The notes under the pieces: generated by a model | Told to the model about the DNA's origin: nothing | The model's input: the letters and a program-made list of their open reading frames with translations, nothing else | The model's database searches: none | Assembly (NCBI GenBank): GCA_002314725.1 | Contig: DCGV01000081.1 | Coordinates: 1-45,396 of the forward strand | Length of the DNA stretch: 45,396 nt | Direction: 5' to 3' | Source of the DNA: Bacteroidales bacterium UBA1769 | GTDB lineage: Bacteria > Bacteroidota > Bacteroidia > Bacteroidales > UBA932 | Shown here: one piece after another, positions 33,378 through 42,568 of the stretch | Position numbering within the stretch: the stretch's first letter is position 1 | Layout of the letters: every line of letters begins with the position of its first letter | Translations under genes and position numbers: made by a program

Positions 33378-34568
33378 TTATTTTATTACGCCAAGCTCTT
33401 TACCAACCTTGGTAAATGCAGCTATGCATTTGTCAAGATGCTCTTTATCGTGACCAGCAGATACCTGAACACGGATTCTTGCCAAACCTTTAGGTACTAC
33501 AGGATAATAGAAACCTGTAACATAAATACCCTCATCAAGCAATCTGGCAGCCATATCCTGTGAAAGGTTGGCATCGTATAGCATTACGGCACAGATAGCG
33601 GATTGTGTTGGTTTGATATCAAAACCTGCAGCCTTCATCTTAGAGATGAAATACTCAGTATTTGAATGAAGCTTGTCCTGAAGGGCATTTGTTTCACTCA
33701 TCAACTCAAACATTCTGATACCGGCAGCAGCTACCATCGGAGGAATTGAATTAGAGAACAGGTATGGACGGGATCTCTGTCTTAGCATATCTATTATCTC
33801 TTTTTTACCAGTAGTGAAACCACCCACTGCACCACCGAATGACTTGCCAAGAGTCCCAGTAAGTATCTCTATTTTACCGCGAAGATTGAACTGTTCAGTA
33901 GTACCACGACCAGTCTTTCCTACAACACCGGCAGAGTGTGACTCATCCACCATCACCATTGCGTTGTATTTTTGTGCCAACTCATATATCTTGTCAAGAG
34001 GAGCGACATTGCCATCCATTGAGAAGACACCGTCAGTTACGATCAATCTGAAGCGCTGTACCTGCGACAGTTTGAGACAATTTTCCAACTCATCCATATT
34101 CGCATTGGCATATCTGTAGCGTTGAGCCTTACATAGGCGGACACCATCAATAATGGATGCGTGATTCAATGAATCTGATATAATAGCGTCCTGTTCATTA
34201 AGAAGTGGTTCAAAAACGCCGCCATTAGCATCGAAGCATGAAGCATACAGAATAGCATCTTCGGTACCAAAAAATTCAGAGATTTTCTTTTCCAGCTCCT
34301 TGTGAAGATCCGAACACCCACAAATGAAACGTACTGATGACATCCCATATCCATGGTTATCCATTGCGGCTTTCGCAGCTTTGATAAGTTCAGGATTGTT
34401 AGCAAGGCCAAGATAGTTGTTAGCACAGAAATTCAAGACCTCTTTCCCAGTATTTACCTTAATGGCAGCCTGTTGCGCCGAGGTAATCACTCTTTCATGC
34501 TTATATAGACCAGCCTCTTCTATAGACTGCAGTTCATCTGACAAATATTTTTGAAAATCGTTGTACAT
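33378..34568 (-). CDS. kbl: glycine C-acetyltransferase (2-amino-3-ketobutyrate CoA ligase)
   Basis: Kbl, a PLP enzyme, joins glycine and acetyl-CoA to 2-amino-3-oxobutyrate, the partner of threonine dehydrogenase. The 396 residues show LNFCANNYLGLA near residue 45, DSLNHASIIDGVRL near 132, DESHSAGVVGKTGRG near 210 and the PLP lysine in TLGKSFGG. The related enzymes 8-amino-7-oxononanoate synthase and serine palmitoyltransferase share the fold; the FGGAVGGF segment and length favour Kbl. No tdh gene is next to it. Confidence 0.9.
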   Translation of the reverse strand: MYNDFQKYLSDELQSIEEAGLYKHERVITSAQQAAIKVNTGKEVLNFCANNYLGLANNPELIKAAKAAMDNHGYGMSSVRFICGCSDLHKELEKKISEFFGTEDAILYASCFDANGGVFEPLLNEQDAIISDSLNHASIIDGVRLCKAQRYRYANANMDELENCLKLSQVQRFRLIVTDGVFSMDGNVAPLDKIYELAQKYNAMVMVDESHSAGVVGKTGRGTTEQFNLRGKIEILTGTLGKSFGGAVGGFTTGKKEIIDMLRQRSRPYLFSNSIPPMVAAAGIRMFELMSETNALQDKLHSNTEYFISKMKAAGFDIKPTQSAICAVMLYDANLSQDMAARLLDEGIYVTGFYYPVVPKGLARIRVQVSAGHDKEHLDKCIAAFTKVGKELGVIK

Positions 34569-34579
34569 GTTAACAATTA

Positions 34580-35329
34580 TTAATTCATAACAGTTACAGA
34601 TGCATCAATACCATCAGCATAAGTCTCGCTTAGAGGCTCAAAGAAGTGATATGTAAACAAGTACTTAGGTTTAAGCGAGTTAACAACATCAACAAATTGT
34701 TCGTCAGTCATTGTATATGGAACATTCTTTGGTAAAAATGCAATATCCAGTCCTGTTAAAGCCAACATCTCAGGAGTTGGTTCAGTATCACCAGCTACAT
34801 AAACTTTACATCCACCGAAATTGAATACAAAACCTACACCTTCTCCCTGAGGGTGATATACTCTTGCATTAGGATCTTCACTAGGGAAATTGTATGCCTC
34901 AACGATATCTATATGAACACCTTCGAAATCATAGCTGTCACCAGCTTTTACAACTGTGCAGTTGCCATTATATTGAGGAACTGTCGGAGAGATAACAAAT
35001 GGAGTATTCTCATCTGCGATGCAATCCAAAGCCTTAACATCATAGTGGTCGGGATGACTATGAGAGATGAAAACGATATCAGCCGCAGGATAAGTTGAGT
35101 AGTCACCTGCCTGGCTATATGGATCTACAAAGAAATTCTTGTCATTAAAAGTAAAGCGAACAGAGCCGTGTCCTATAAGTTCAACACCAAGTTGTTCACC
35201 ACTAGGAGTTTGGAAAGTCTTAAGTGCAGCATCACCATTGATTAACTCGACTGGCAACTCTTTAGCACTACATGCTGTCATTAGAGAAATAGTTAAAGCA
35301 GCAAAAATGAGATTTAAACACTGTTTCAT
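34580..35329 (-). CDS. lipoprotein metallo-beta-lactamase-fold hydrolase
   Basis: The 249-residue protein has a lipoprotein signal with lipobox LMTAC (Cys20) and an MBL-fold core: HSHPDH at residues 90-95, VAGDTEPTPEM near 175, and a late His in LFTYHFFEPL. This is the UPF0173/YtjE-like branch of MBL-fold proteins rather than a true beta-lactamase. Substrate unknown. Located between ostA and kbl. Confidence 0.85.
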   Translation of the reverse strand: MKQCLNLIFAALTISLMTACSAKELPVELINGDAALKTFQTPSGEQLGVELIGHGSVRFTFNDKNFFVDPYSQAGDYSTYPAADIVFISHSHPDHYDVKALDCIADENTPFVISPTVPQYNGNCTVVKAGDSYDFEGVHIDIVEAYNFPSEDPNARVYHPQGEGVGFVFNFGGCKVYVAGDTEPTPEMLALTGLDIAFLPKNVPYTMTDEQFVDVVNSLKPKYLFTYHFFEPLSETYADGIDASVTVMN

Positions 35330-35363
35330 ACTAAAAAATTATTTTCGATTTTATGATTACTTA

Positions 35364-37358
35364 TTAATATGCATTACGAGCCCGTTTGAGCATCATATTA
35401 TCAAAATAATAGTTCACATAACGATACGTCGGCATAGTTATGTTGGTATACCGGTCTCTTTCACTCTCTTTTAGCTCTCTGTCCGTAATATCATAGCGAG
35501 TTACCGGTCTCTCATCACCTCTCCACTCGAAACCTTTCAATCTCTGTTTTTCAATAGCCAACTCAGTTATAGGATAGGCATCACTCTTTATCGTCTCCGT
35601 ATATAACAATTTTTCTGCATTCCCATTCTTGATAACAGCAGTCATAGAGCGCGCCTCTTTCATATTCAATGTAGTCAGAGCATTATTCTCAACAAGGTAG
35701 AAAACAGCACTCACCCCACCTAATGCATCAAATCTATATAATTGATTCTCATGGAAATAGCCAGCCATTTCAGTGGCCTTGATCTGATTATAGTGCAGCG
35801 TATCCTCCTGCGTGGTAATCATGGCTTCCTCGAGCATAGCCCCACGGGTCACATTCCCATCCTGCATCAATAGCTGCATCGAAGTGGATGATAGCTGATT
35901 CTTTTCAGCATTCCATAAGACAGGTCTGGTGAACATTCGCACTATGGAGTCCAATTCGCAGAATATCAGAGAGTCGCACCGCGCCTGAATATCAGAACGA
36001 TACAATCTCACATCATGGAAGGCCCTAAGATATCTGATCATTGTAGTATCAGCAGGATTGATTGTATCAATTACAGCAAGATTATTAGAGAGTGTATCTA
36101 CTTGAAGTTCAGCCAGCTGCGATGTGTCAACTGTAGGAGGCAATTTCGCCAGAGAGTCTGAAATGGCTTGTACCCGCGCCAGACTATCCTCGGCACGCTT
36201 TTTAGAGCCATCAGGATCATTAATATCATAATCTTGAGGGAGCTTACCATACTCCTTCATCTTGTTTACCCACTCCTCCTGACGCTTCTTTTCCTGCTCT
36301 TTACGCTGTTCGGACAACGAGTCATACAACATATCCGATTTCCGCTTATTCGCCTCATTAACCTCCTCTTCAGGTATTTCCGATAATTTCTTAGAAGAAA
36401 ACAAAAGTGAATCCGCTCTCATATAGAGGGTATCAACTTCATGATTCTCATTCTCACCATAGAATACGACAGCAGGATCATCAGTAAGGGTGGCAAATCC
36501 ACTCTCCTGATCATACATGGCTTTATGGGCAAGAAGTATAATTTTATCAGTCGTATCAAGGATCTGCACATGGTCCCTCATCTCAACGAAAGAGCTGTCC
36601 CTATAGTAATATACCTCATTGGCCCAAGCCTCATAATCCGGATCATCCATGAATACATCGTTGTTGAAACTCAGGATTTTATTCTCTGTATCATACCAGC
36701 CGCCATTAGCTTTTACGAAACCATCACCTCTCCAAGCATATGTATTTTCACTGAAGTAAGCACGCTTCTCCTTGGTCATATAGCGCACTATATCACTCTT
36801 CAAATAGGATGAATCTGCATACATCTCAACACGTTCTTCAAATGTGAAGATATTGATTTTGGAATCATAAGTTCCTCGTAAGCTCTCCATGACATTCCCT
36901 TCTACATCCTTCATCGCACCACCATAATAGAAGAGTGCCACACTGTCTTTCGTATTATAATCTAACTGATTGGTTCTCAATAGATTACCATCCTTATCGG
37001 TAAGCTCTACTATACCGCCTCTGAACTTCGCCAGATTATCATCAACGACATAAGTAAGCATCTCGCTCTTCAGACAAGTCTGATCCTGAATCAATTGGAC
37101 ATTTCCGTATGCCTCAATCAATCCGGCATCTACATTCCAAGAAGCGGAATCACAAAGAAGATATGTATTATTGTGGAGGAAAGTAGCTTGTGTACCAATC
37201 ACTTCTCGAAAATTCATTCCATATTGTTCATATTGGCGAGCACTGTTGGCCTGAAGAAGTCTGACAAGACTGTCCTGCTCTGACCTCTTTTGCGCAAAGA
37301 GAGTCATAGATGCCAAACATAGCAACAATATGGTTCCGACGAATTTTCGAAGTGTCAT
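35364..37358 (-). CDS. OstA-like protein, LptA/LptD-related
   Basis: The 664-residue protein has a signal peptide (MTLRKFVGTILLLCLASMTL, cleavage after FA) and repeated beta strands of the OstA/LptA jellyroll kind, for example EAYGNVQLIQDQTCLKSEML, in the first 320 residues. A charged low-complexity stretch follows (about 330-400, EKKRQEEWVNKMKEYG), then a second strand-rich domain. The family is linked to lipopolysaccharide transport to the outer membrane. Its place behind two parvulin chaperones fits envelope assembly. Confidence 0.85.
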   Translation of the reverse strand: MTLRKFVGTILLLCLASMTLFAQKRSEQDSLVRLLQANSARQYEQYGMNFREVIGTQATFLHNNTYLLCDSASWNVDAGLIEAYGNVQLIQDQTCLKSEMLTYVVDDNLAKFRGGIVELTDKDGNLLRTNQLDYNTKDSVALFYYGGAMKDVEGNVMESLRGTYDSKINIFTFEERVEMYADSSYLKSDIVRYMTKEKRAYFSENTYAWRGDGFVKANGGWYDTENKILSFNNDVFMDDPDYEAWANEVYYYRDSSFVEMRDHVQILDTTDKIILLAHKAMYDQESGFATLTDDPAVVFYGENENHEVDTLYMRADSLLFSSKKLSEIPEEEVNEANKRKSDMLYDSLSEQRKEQEKKRQEEWVNKMKEYGKLPQDYDINDPDGSKKRAEDSLARVQAISDSLAKLPPTVDTSQLAELQVDTLSNNLAVIDTINPADTTMIRYLRAFHDVRLYRSDIQARCDSLIFCELDSIVRMFTRPVLWNAEKNQLSSTSMQLLMQDGNVTRGAMLEEAMITTQEDTLHYNQIKATEMAGYFHENQLYRFDALGGVSAVFYLVENNALTTLNMKEARSMTAVIKNGNAEKLLYTETIKSDAYPITELAIEKQRLKGFEWRGDERPVTRYDITDRELKESERDRYTNITMPTYRYVNYYFDNMMLKRARNAY

Positions 37359-37363
37359 TCAGA

Positions 37364-38725
37364 CTATTTTATCCAACCCTGTCTCTCAAAATTACATTTT
37401 TGGAAAAGTGGGTCAATTACAATATATGTGCTCTTAATCTTTTCATCCAAGAAATCTTCTATTGCAGCCATAGCATTGGCATTATTGACCTCATCGATCA
37501 ACTCATTATAGTCATCCTCGAAGGTTGCGACATGAGATGGGATAATTTTTTCCAAATAGAGAATCTTGTATAGGGTATTACCGTTACGTCCTTCATTATC
37601 CACAGATTCGAATGGTTCAGACACCTCTCCCACCTCCATGGTTCTCAACATATTGTAATCAGATGGCTTAAGCTGGTCCTTTTCGAAGTATGAAGACCCT
37701 GTATATTCATCCGCCATAAGACCACCGCTTGTTGCAGTCTTTCTCTCTTCCGAATAGATCTTGGCAGCATTGACGAAACTGATGCTGTCTGCCACAATCA
37801 ATGTTCTGACACTGTCGAGTGTATTAAAAGCCTTCTCTCTATCAGCGCTTGTATAGGTAGGCTTTATTAGAATATGACGGGCATTGAACATATCCCCTTC
37901 TCTTGATATAAGCTCAATGATGTGAAATCCGTCTGGAGTTTCAACAACCTGTGAAACCTGACCAACTTTTAACGCCATAGCAGCATCAGAGAATTCCGGC
38001 CAGAAGATAGAACGTGGAGCCATACCCAATTCACCACCCTTTGTAGCACTACCTGGGTCCTGTGAATACATACGTGCCAATGTGGTAAATTTTTCACCAT
38101 TGATAACACGCTCTCTCAATCCCAACAATTTCTCTCTAACTTGCATTGCAGCGGCTTCGCGATCCGGATAGATACCGATCTGTCTGATTCTATACTTTGT
38201 TGGAATAATAGGAAGATCCTCTTCAGGGGTTTTCTCAACATATTCTTTTATGTCAATTGGTGTCAATTTTGGAATATCTCCAGTTACAGTACGTTGCATC
38301 TCCTGTATTAAGGATTGCTCCTGTATCGTCTCTCTCCACTCATTTTTCAGTTTATACATTGGCTTTCCGAAGTAGGCTTCTACCTCCTTCTCTCCACCCA
38401 GGGATGTAACCACATCATTTACATGAGATGTAAGATTGCTTTCGACAGTAGCATCACTGACAACAATTGAATCCAATCGCGCTTGAGTCAAATAGAGATT
38501 AGCTGTCAAGAGGGATTCCAGGATACTACATCTGGCATTGAAATCTACAGCATACCCTCTTGCACGCATCATTTGGGCCTCATTTTCTATATCGGAAATC
38601 ATTATTACATCATTTCCAACAAGTGCAACACTCTTCTCGACCAATCCGTTCTCATATTTTTGGCCAAATGAAGTAAAAGGGATTACTGAAAAAACAATCA
38701 GTATCAAAAATGACAATCTTCTCAT
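37364..38725 (-). CDS. SurA-like peptidylprolyl isomerase
   Basis: The 453 residues have a signal peptide (MRRLSFLILIVFSVIPFTSF), an N-terminal SurA domain starting EKSVALVGNDVIMISDIENE and two parvulin modules near residues 170-275 and 285-390, with FTTLARMYSQDPGSATKGGELG and FVNAAKIYSEERKTATSGGL. SurA ferries outer-membrane proteins through the periplasm. It follows the smaller parvulin-like gene by 8 nt. Confidence 0.9.
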   Translation of the reverse strand: MRRLSFLILIVFSVIPFTSFGQKYENGLVEKSVALVGNDVIMISDIENEAQMMRARGYAVDFNARCSILESLLTANLYLTQARLDSIVVSDATVESNLTSHVNDVVTSLGGEKEVEAYFGKPMYKLKNEWRETIQEQSLIQEMQRTVTGDIPKLTPIDIKEYVEKTPEEDLPIIPTKYRIRQIGIYPDREAAAMQVREKLLGLRERVINGEKFTTLARMYSQDPGSATKGGELGMAPRSIFWPEFSDAAMALKVGQVSQVVETPDGFHIIELISREGDMFNARHILIKPTYTSADREKAFNTLDSVRTLIVADSISFVNAAKIYSEERKTATSGGLMADEYTGSSYFEKDQLKPSDYNMLRTMEVGEVSEPFESVDNEGRNGNTLYKILYLEKIIPSHVATFEDDYNELIDEVNNANAMAAIEDFLDEKIKSTYIVIDPLFQKCNFERQGWIK

Positions 38726-38733
38726 ATAATTTA

Positions 38734-39594
38734 CTACTTATCGTATATCTTGAGTCTCTTTTTTGCAGTCGCTTCAGATAGAACATCACTCTCCAGCGTA
38801 GAAAGCAGCTCCTGTTTTCTCTTACTTATGATTATCTGTCTGATTGACTCTGAATTATAATCCAATGGGGTTATTTCACCAGATGGTACGTAATCCGTAA
38901 TGTAAATAAGATAATACATACCATCAATAGGTATTTCATAACTTGAACCAATTACAATCCCATCCTCAAATCTACCCTGATCAAGGCCTATTGTCCTCGC
39001 TGCAACAGAGACAGCGGTCCAGTTTGAACTGAAATCAAAATATTTTTCAGAAAGTGTTATGAAATGATCCTTTGTATCCGAAGAGAGTGTGGAACCTGAA
39101 CGTTCAAATTCATCTTTCAACATCTCAAAATATGGAGAATTACTTGAAATTCTAATCGCACGGCCTTTGACTATGGACTCCTCAGTTGTAAAGTTTTTAC
39201 TGTGCTCTTTGTAATAATCACTTATTGCATTGGCAGTTACAACTGTATCAAGACGTTCTTCAATGTAGAGTTTCTCATATCTGAATAGATAAATATTCCT
39301 CTTGAACTCCTCTATCTCATCGGAAATATTCTTTTCACTCTTTGTCAATTCTGATTTGGCTTTTCTCTGCATCAACTCATTTAGAGCCCAAGTATTAATA
39401 TATTGCTCTACCATATCAATACTGTCTTCAGCAGAGATTCCATCAGGCATAAGTTTGTCAATTTCACTCTCATACAACACATGAGTACCTATTCGCGCAA
39501 CCCTTTTCCCGGAACCTTGATTGGAGTCGTTGAAGAATGAGCATGAAGTTACACTCAGTATCAATAAGAAGATGAAAAATGACGCCTTTTGCAT
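38734..39594 (-). CDS. parvulin-related lipoprotein, degenerate PPIase
   Basis: The 286-residue protein has a lipoprotein signal (MQKASFFIFLLILSVTSC, lipobox VTSC) and a SurA-N-like helix region (VLYESEIDKLMP). The middle has a weak parvulin-like segment without the usual catalytic residues, so it is more likely a chaperone than an isomerase. It lies between guaB (1 nt gap) and surA. Confidence 0.75.
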   Translation of the reverse strand: MQKASFFIFLLILSVTSCSFFNDSNQGSGKRVARIGTHVLYESEIDKLMPDGISAEDSIDMVEQYINTWALNELMQRKAKSELTKSEKNISDEIEEFKRNIYLFRYEKLYIEERLDTVVTANAISDYYKEHSKNFTTEESIVKGRAIRISSNSPYFEMLKDEFERSGSTLSSDTKDHFITLSEKYFDFSSNWTAVSVAARTIGLDQGRFEDGIVIGSSYEIPIDGMYYLIYITDYVPSGEITPLDYNSESIRQIIISKRKQELLSTLESDVLSEATAKKRLKIYDK

Positions 39595-39595
39595 A

Positions 39596-41065
39596 TTATC
39601 TAGAGTAATTTGGAGCTTCTCTTGTGATAGTCACATCGTGTGGATGGCTCTCTGCCATACCTGCCGCAGTTATCTTTACAAATTTCGCACCACGAAGTGC
39701 TTCAAGATTCTTGGCACCACAATAACCCATACCAGCGCGCAATCCTCCGATCAATTGATATACGACCTCTGATAATGAACCTTTATATGGAACCTGTGCT
39801 ACGATGCCTTCTGGAACGAGTTTCTTAATATCCTCTTCCATATCTTGGAAATATCTATCCTTTGAGCCCTTCTGCATAGCCTCAAGGGATCCCATTCCAC
39901 GATAAGACTTGAACTTACGACCATTCAGGATGATAGCCTCACCTGGAGCCTCTTCAACACCTGCGAACAAACTACCTGCCATTATCGTACTACCACCTGC
40001 AGCCAAAGCCTTGACAACATCACCTGAATAACGAATACCACCATCTGCGATGATTGGAATACCACTTCCTTTCAATGCAGAGGCAACATTCATCACTGCA
40101 GTAAGTTGTGGAACACCGATACCTGCAATGATACGTGTTGTACAGATTGAACCAGGTCCGATACCTACCTTAACTGCATCCACGCCGCACTCTTTAAGAG
40201 CGAGAGCTGCTTCGGCAGTAGCGATATTTCCAGCAATAATCTGAATATTAGGAAAAGCTGCGCGAACCTTCTTGACAGTCTCCAGAACGAAAACTGAGTG
40301 TCCGTGTGCTGTATCAAGGACAATTGCATCAATATCCTCACTGACAAGTTTTTCAACATCCTGAACGCTGTGGGAATTAACACCAACAGCAGCTGCAGCC
40401 ATCAAACGGCCACGGGAATCCTTACTTGCGATAGGATTATTCTTAATCTTTATGATATCTCTGTAAGTAATCAATCCGACAAGTTGACCGGCATTATCTA
40501 CAACAGGCAACTTCTCAATTTTATTCTGGCGAAGTATATCGGTAGCTTTAGCCAAGTCAGTTCCGACTCCTACAGTAATAAGATTTTCGGATGTCATAAC
40601 ATTCTTGACAGGAGTATTCAAATCATCTTGGAAACGCAAGTCTCTGTTTGTTACGATACCGATAAGGTGTTTCTGTTCATTTACTACAGGGATACCTCCG
40701 ATATGGTTCTCAGCCATCAAACGAAGAGCATCTCCAACTGTACCATCACCATTTATGGTAACAGGATTGTAAATCATACCGTTTTCAGCACGTTTTACTT
40801 TTCGAACTTCAAGCATTTGCTGATCGATAGGCATATTCTTATGGATAACACCTATACCACCTTCACGTGCAATGGCGATAGCCAGATTTGCATCGGTAAC
40901 TGTATCCATTGCTGCAGAAACAATTGGAATGTGCAGTGAAATATCGCGAGTGAATTTCGTTGTAATATCAACTTCACGAGGGAGTACCTCACTTCTAGCA
41001 GGAATCAGAAGGACATCATCGTATGTCAATCCCTCCATTATTACTTGATCGGACATAGTTTGCAT
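39596..41065 (-). CDS. guaB: IMP dehydrogenase
   Basis: GuaB oxidises IMP to XMP, the first committed step to GMP. The protein has MEGLTYDDVLLIP at the start, two CBS domains (about 95-215), the catalytic GIGPGSICTTR loop and the flap with RGMGSLEAM. The start is at 41065 or 41056 (MSDQVIM) rather than the far upstream ATG at 41092, because the promoter's -7 box (41090-41097) overlaps that ATG. Length about 486-489 residues, normal. It leads a seven-gene run down to dsbD. Confidence 0.95.
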   Translation of the reverse strand: MQTMSDQVIMEGLTYDDVLLIPARSEVLPREVDITTKFTRDISLHIPIVSAAMDTVTDANLAIAIAREGGIGVIHKNMPIDQQMLEVRKVKRAENGMIYNPVTINGDGTVGDALRLMAENHIGGIPVVNEQKHLIGIVTNRDLRFQDDLNTPVKNVMTSENLITVGVGTDLAKATDILRQNKIEKLPVVDNAGQLVGLITYRDIIKIKNNPIASKDSRGRLMAAAAVGVNSHSVQDVEKLVSEDIDAIVLDTAHGHSVFVLETVKKVRAAFPNIQIIAGNIATAEAALALKECGVDAVKVGIGPGSICTTRIIAGIGVPQLTAVMNVASALKGSGIPIIADGGIRYSGDVVKALAAGGSTIMAGSLFAGVEEAPGEAIILNGRKFKSYRGMGSLEAMQKGSKDRYFQDMEEDIKKLVPEGIVAQVPYKGSLSEVVYQLIGGLRAGMGYCGAKNLEALRGAKFVKITAAGMAESHPHDVTITREAPNYSR

Positions 41066-41089
41066 ATTTTTCAATAGTATATAAATATG

Positions 41090-41097
41090 CAAAGATA
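41090..41097 (-). promoter_or_regulatory. -7 box of the guaB promoter
   Basis: TATCTTTG on the minus strand, about 24 nt upstream of the ATG at 41065. The -33 region is A/T-rich without a clean TTG. Confidence 0.6.
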
Positions 41098-41126
41098 GTA
41101 ATTTTTTAGTTGAGAGTTAAGAGATA

Positions 41127-41197
41127 TTTTAACAATAAATACCCTTTTGCGACGCAAGGTTAGGTTAAGCGTCTTAAAAGGGTATTTATTGTCAAAA
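41127..41197. repeat. long inverted repeat (hairpin) with flanking direct repeats
   Basis: The 17-bp arms 41132-41148 and 41176-41192 are perfectly complementary (ACAATAAATACCCTTTT and its complement). They extend by TTTT/AAAA beyond one mismatch, and an inner GACGC/GCGTC (41151-41155 with 41169-41173) closes on a 13-nt loop AAGGTTAGGTTAA. The nonamer AGTTAAGAG stands on each side (41115-41123 and 41202-41210), like a target-site duplication. It may terminate the radical SAM gene's transcript, but could be a small mobile repeat. Confidence 0.6.
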
Positions 41198-41215
41198 AAC
41201 AAGTTAAGAGTGGAC

Positions 41216-41243
41216 ACTCTAGACTCTGGACTCTAGACTCTAT
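41216..41243. repeat. four tandem heptamers
   Basis: ACTCTAG, ACTCTGG, ACTCTAG and ACTCTAT follow each other without gaps. The last copy covers the stop codon of the radical SAM gene (41240-41242). Confidence 0.7.
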
Positions 41244-42160
41244 ACTAATTTCCCCTGATAGGTATTGCGTTCTTCAAGGCGCTCATCCAGCATACGTATC
41301 AACTCGACATTGCGGATAAGGCCCCATGGAGTGGAGTTCACGAAACGAGGCGGAACCTCTCCGGCGAAACGTTCAATATATAGATCAGGACGGAGATGCT
41401 CAAGGAAGTCCACGAAGAAATCTATATACTCCTCTAGACCGAACGTAACGAAATCTTCACGTTTCTCGGCGAATTCACGCTCCATTCTGGTCCCTTTGAT
41501 TATCTGAAGTTGATGGAACTTAGCTGATAGAATAGGTAATGCATTGATCATCGGCGCCATCGCGAGCATATCCTCCTTTGTCTCTCCCGGAAGGCCGAAG
41601 ATAAAATGGGCGCCTTGATGAAGCCCACGCTCAGCAGTTTTCCCAATCGTCTCAACAGTCTGTTCAAAGGTATGGCCACGATTGATACGTTCCAAAGTCC
41701 TATTATAACAGGATTCTATCCCATACTCAATGATAACTATATGTTTTTCAGCAAGTTCTGCAAGATAATCCAGCTTCTCATCATCCACGCAATCCGGTCT
41801 TGTCCCAATGACAATCCCAGAGACCATCGGATGATTCAACGCCTCTTCATAGATCTTCTTCAGCTCTTCAAGAGGTTTATATGTATTTGAAAACGGCTGG
41901 AAATATGCAAGATATTTGGACGTACTCTTATAGCGTCCCTTATGAAATTCAATACCCTCCTCTATCTGGTGAGCGATTGATTTGTCAGGAGTGCTGTAAT
42001 TGGGATGGAATGCACGATTATCACAATATGTGCAGCCCCCACGACCTACCTTACCATCCCTGTTAGGACAGGTAAAACCGGCATCGATTACGATTTTCTG
42101 TAATCGACATCCATAACGCTCTTTATTGTAGTCCACGAAGGAGTGATAACGCTTTTCCAT
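41240..42160 (-). CDS. TIGR01212-family radical SAM protein (YhcC-like)
   Basis: The 306-residue protein has the radical SAM cysteines with a widened spacing, CPNRDGKVGRGGCTYC (C-x12-C-x2-C), the hallmark of the TIGR01212/YhcC branch. Other family parts are LAYFQPFSNTYKPLEEL near residue 84, EYGIESCYNRTL near 144 and HFIFGLPGETKEDML near 182. Function is not established. Upstream it is separated from the 90-residue gene by a terminator. Confidence 0.9.
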   Translation of the reverse strand: MEKRYHSFVDYNKERYGCRLQKIVIDAGFTCPNRDGKVGRGGCTYCDNRAFHPNYSTPDKSIAHQIEEGIEFHKGRYKSTSKYLAYFQPFSNTYKPLEELKKIYEEALNHPMVSGIVIGTRPDCVDDEKLDYLAELAEKHIVIIEYGIESCYNRTLERINRGHTFEQTVETIGKTAERGLHQGAHFIFGLPGETKEDMLAMAPMINALPILSAKFHQLQIIKGTRMEREFAEKREDFVTFGLEEYIDFFVDFLEHLRPDLYIERFAGEVPPRFVNSTPWGLIRNVELIRMLDERLEERNTYQGKLV

Positions 42161-42189
42161 ATCGGGTACAAAGATAGTGTTTATATAAC

Positions 42190-42224
42190 AAAAAAGGAGT
42201 CAGCTAAGAAATTTAGCCAGCTCC
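42190..42224 (-). terminator. Rho-independent terminator of the 90-residue gene
   Basis: On the minus strand the stem GGAGCTGGCTAA / TTAGCTGACTCC (imperfect) with a 5-nt loop is followed by a run of six T. It ends the unit that begins at 42520. Confidence 0.85.
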
Positions 42225-42247
42225 TGTATTTTAATCTGTAAAGATTA

Positions 42248-42520
42248 TTATTTAGCTAGATCGGATAGCTTTTTGCAAAGTTCATCCAAACCTGAAAGAA
42301 GTTCCTGACTGATACCTTTGTACCAAACTTTCTTCTTAACGTCTTTTGCAGGGTGGTTTACTTTATCAAAAAGATTGTTAGCCAATTCGTTTGCGCTATT
42401 GATGAGTTTTTCAACTTCAGCTGTATCCTTCTCAGGATGGAACATTGCAAACATTAGGCAATCCTCAACGAAATCGCCAACAAGGAATTCGATATCCTTT
42501 TTAATAACTCTTAAGTTCAT
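42248..42520 (-). CDS. conserved small protein of unknown function
   Basis: This 90-residue helical, Lys/Glu-rich soluble protein starts MNLRVIKKDIEFLVGDFVED and has a conserved-looking WYKGISQELL. I do not recognise a named family; similar short proteins lie by pnp in Bacteroidales as I recall. It has a promoter directly after pnp and its own terminator, so it is an independent transcript. Confidence 0.65.
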   Translation of the reverse strand: MNLRVIKKDIEFLVGDFVEDCLMFAMFHPEKDTAEVEKLINSANELANNLFDKVNHPAKDVKKKVWYKGISQELLSGLDELCKKLSDLAK

Positions 42521-42556
42521 GTTGTTAGATTTTTGTATGTATTAACAATAACTTTA

Positions 42557-42564
42557 CAAAGATA
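42557..42564 (-). promoter_or_regulatory. -7 box for the 90-residue gene
   Basis: TATCTTTG on the minus strand lies 36 nt upstream of the ATG and 4 nt past the pnp stop; its -33 region would lie inside the pnp 3' end. Confidence 0.55.
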
Positions 42565-42568
42565 ATAA

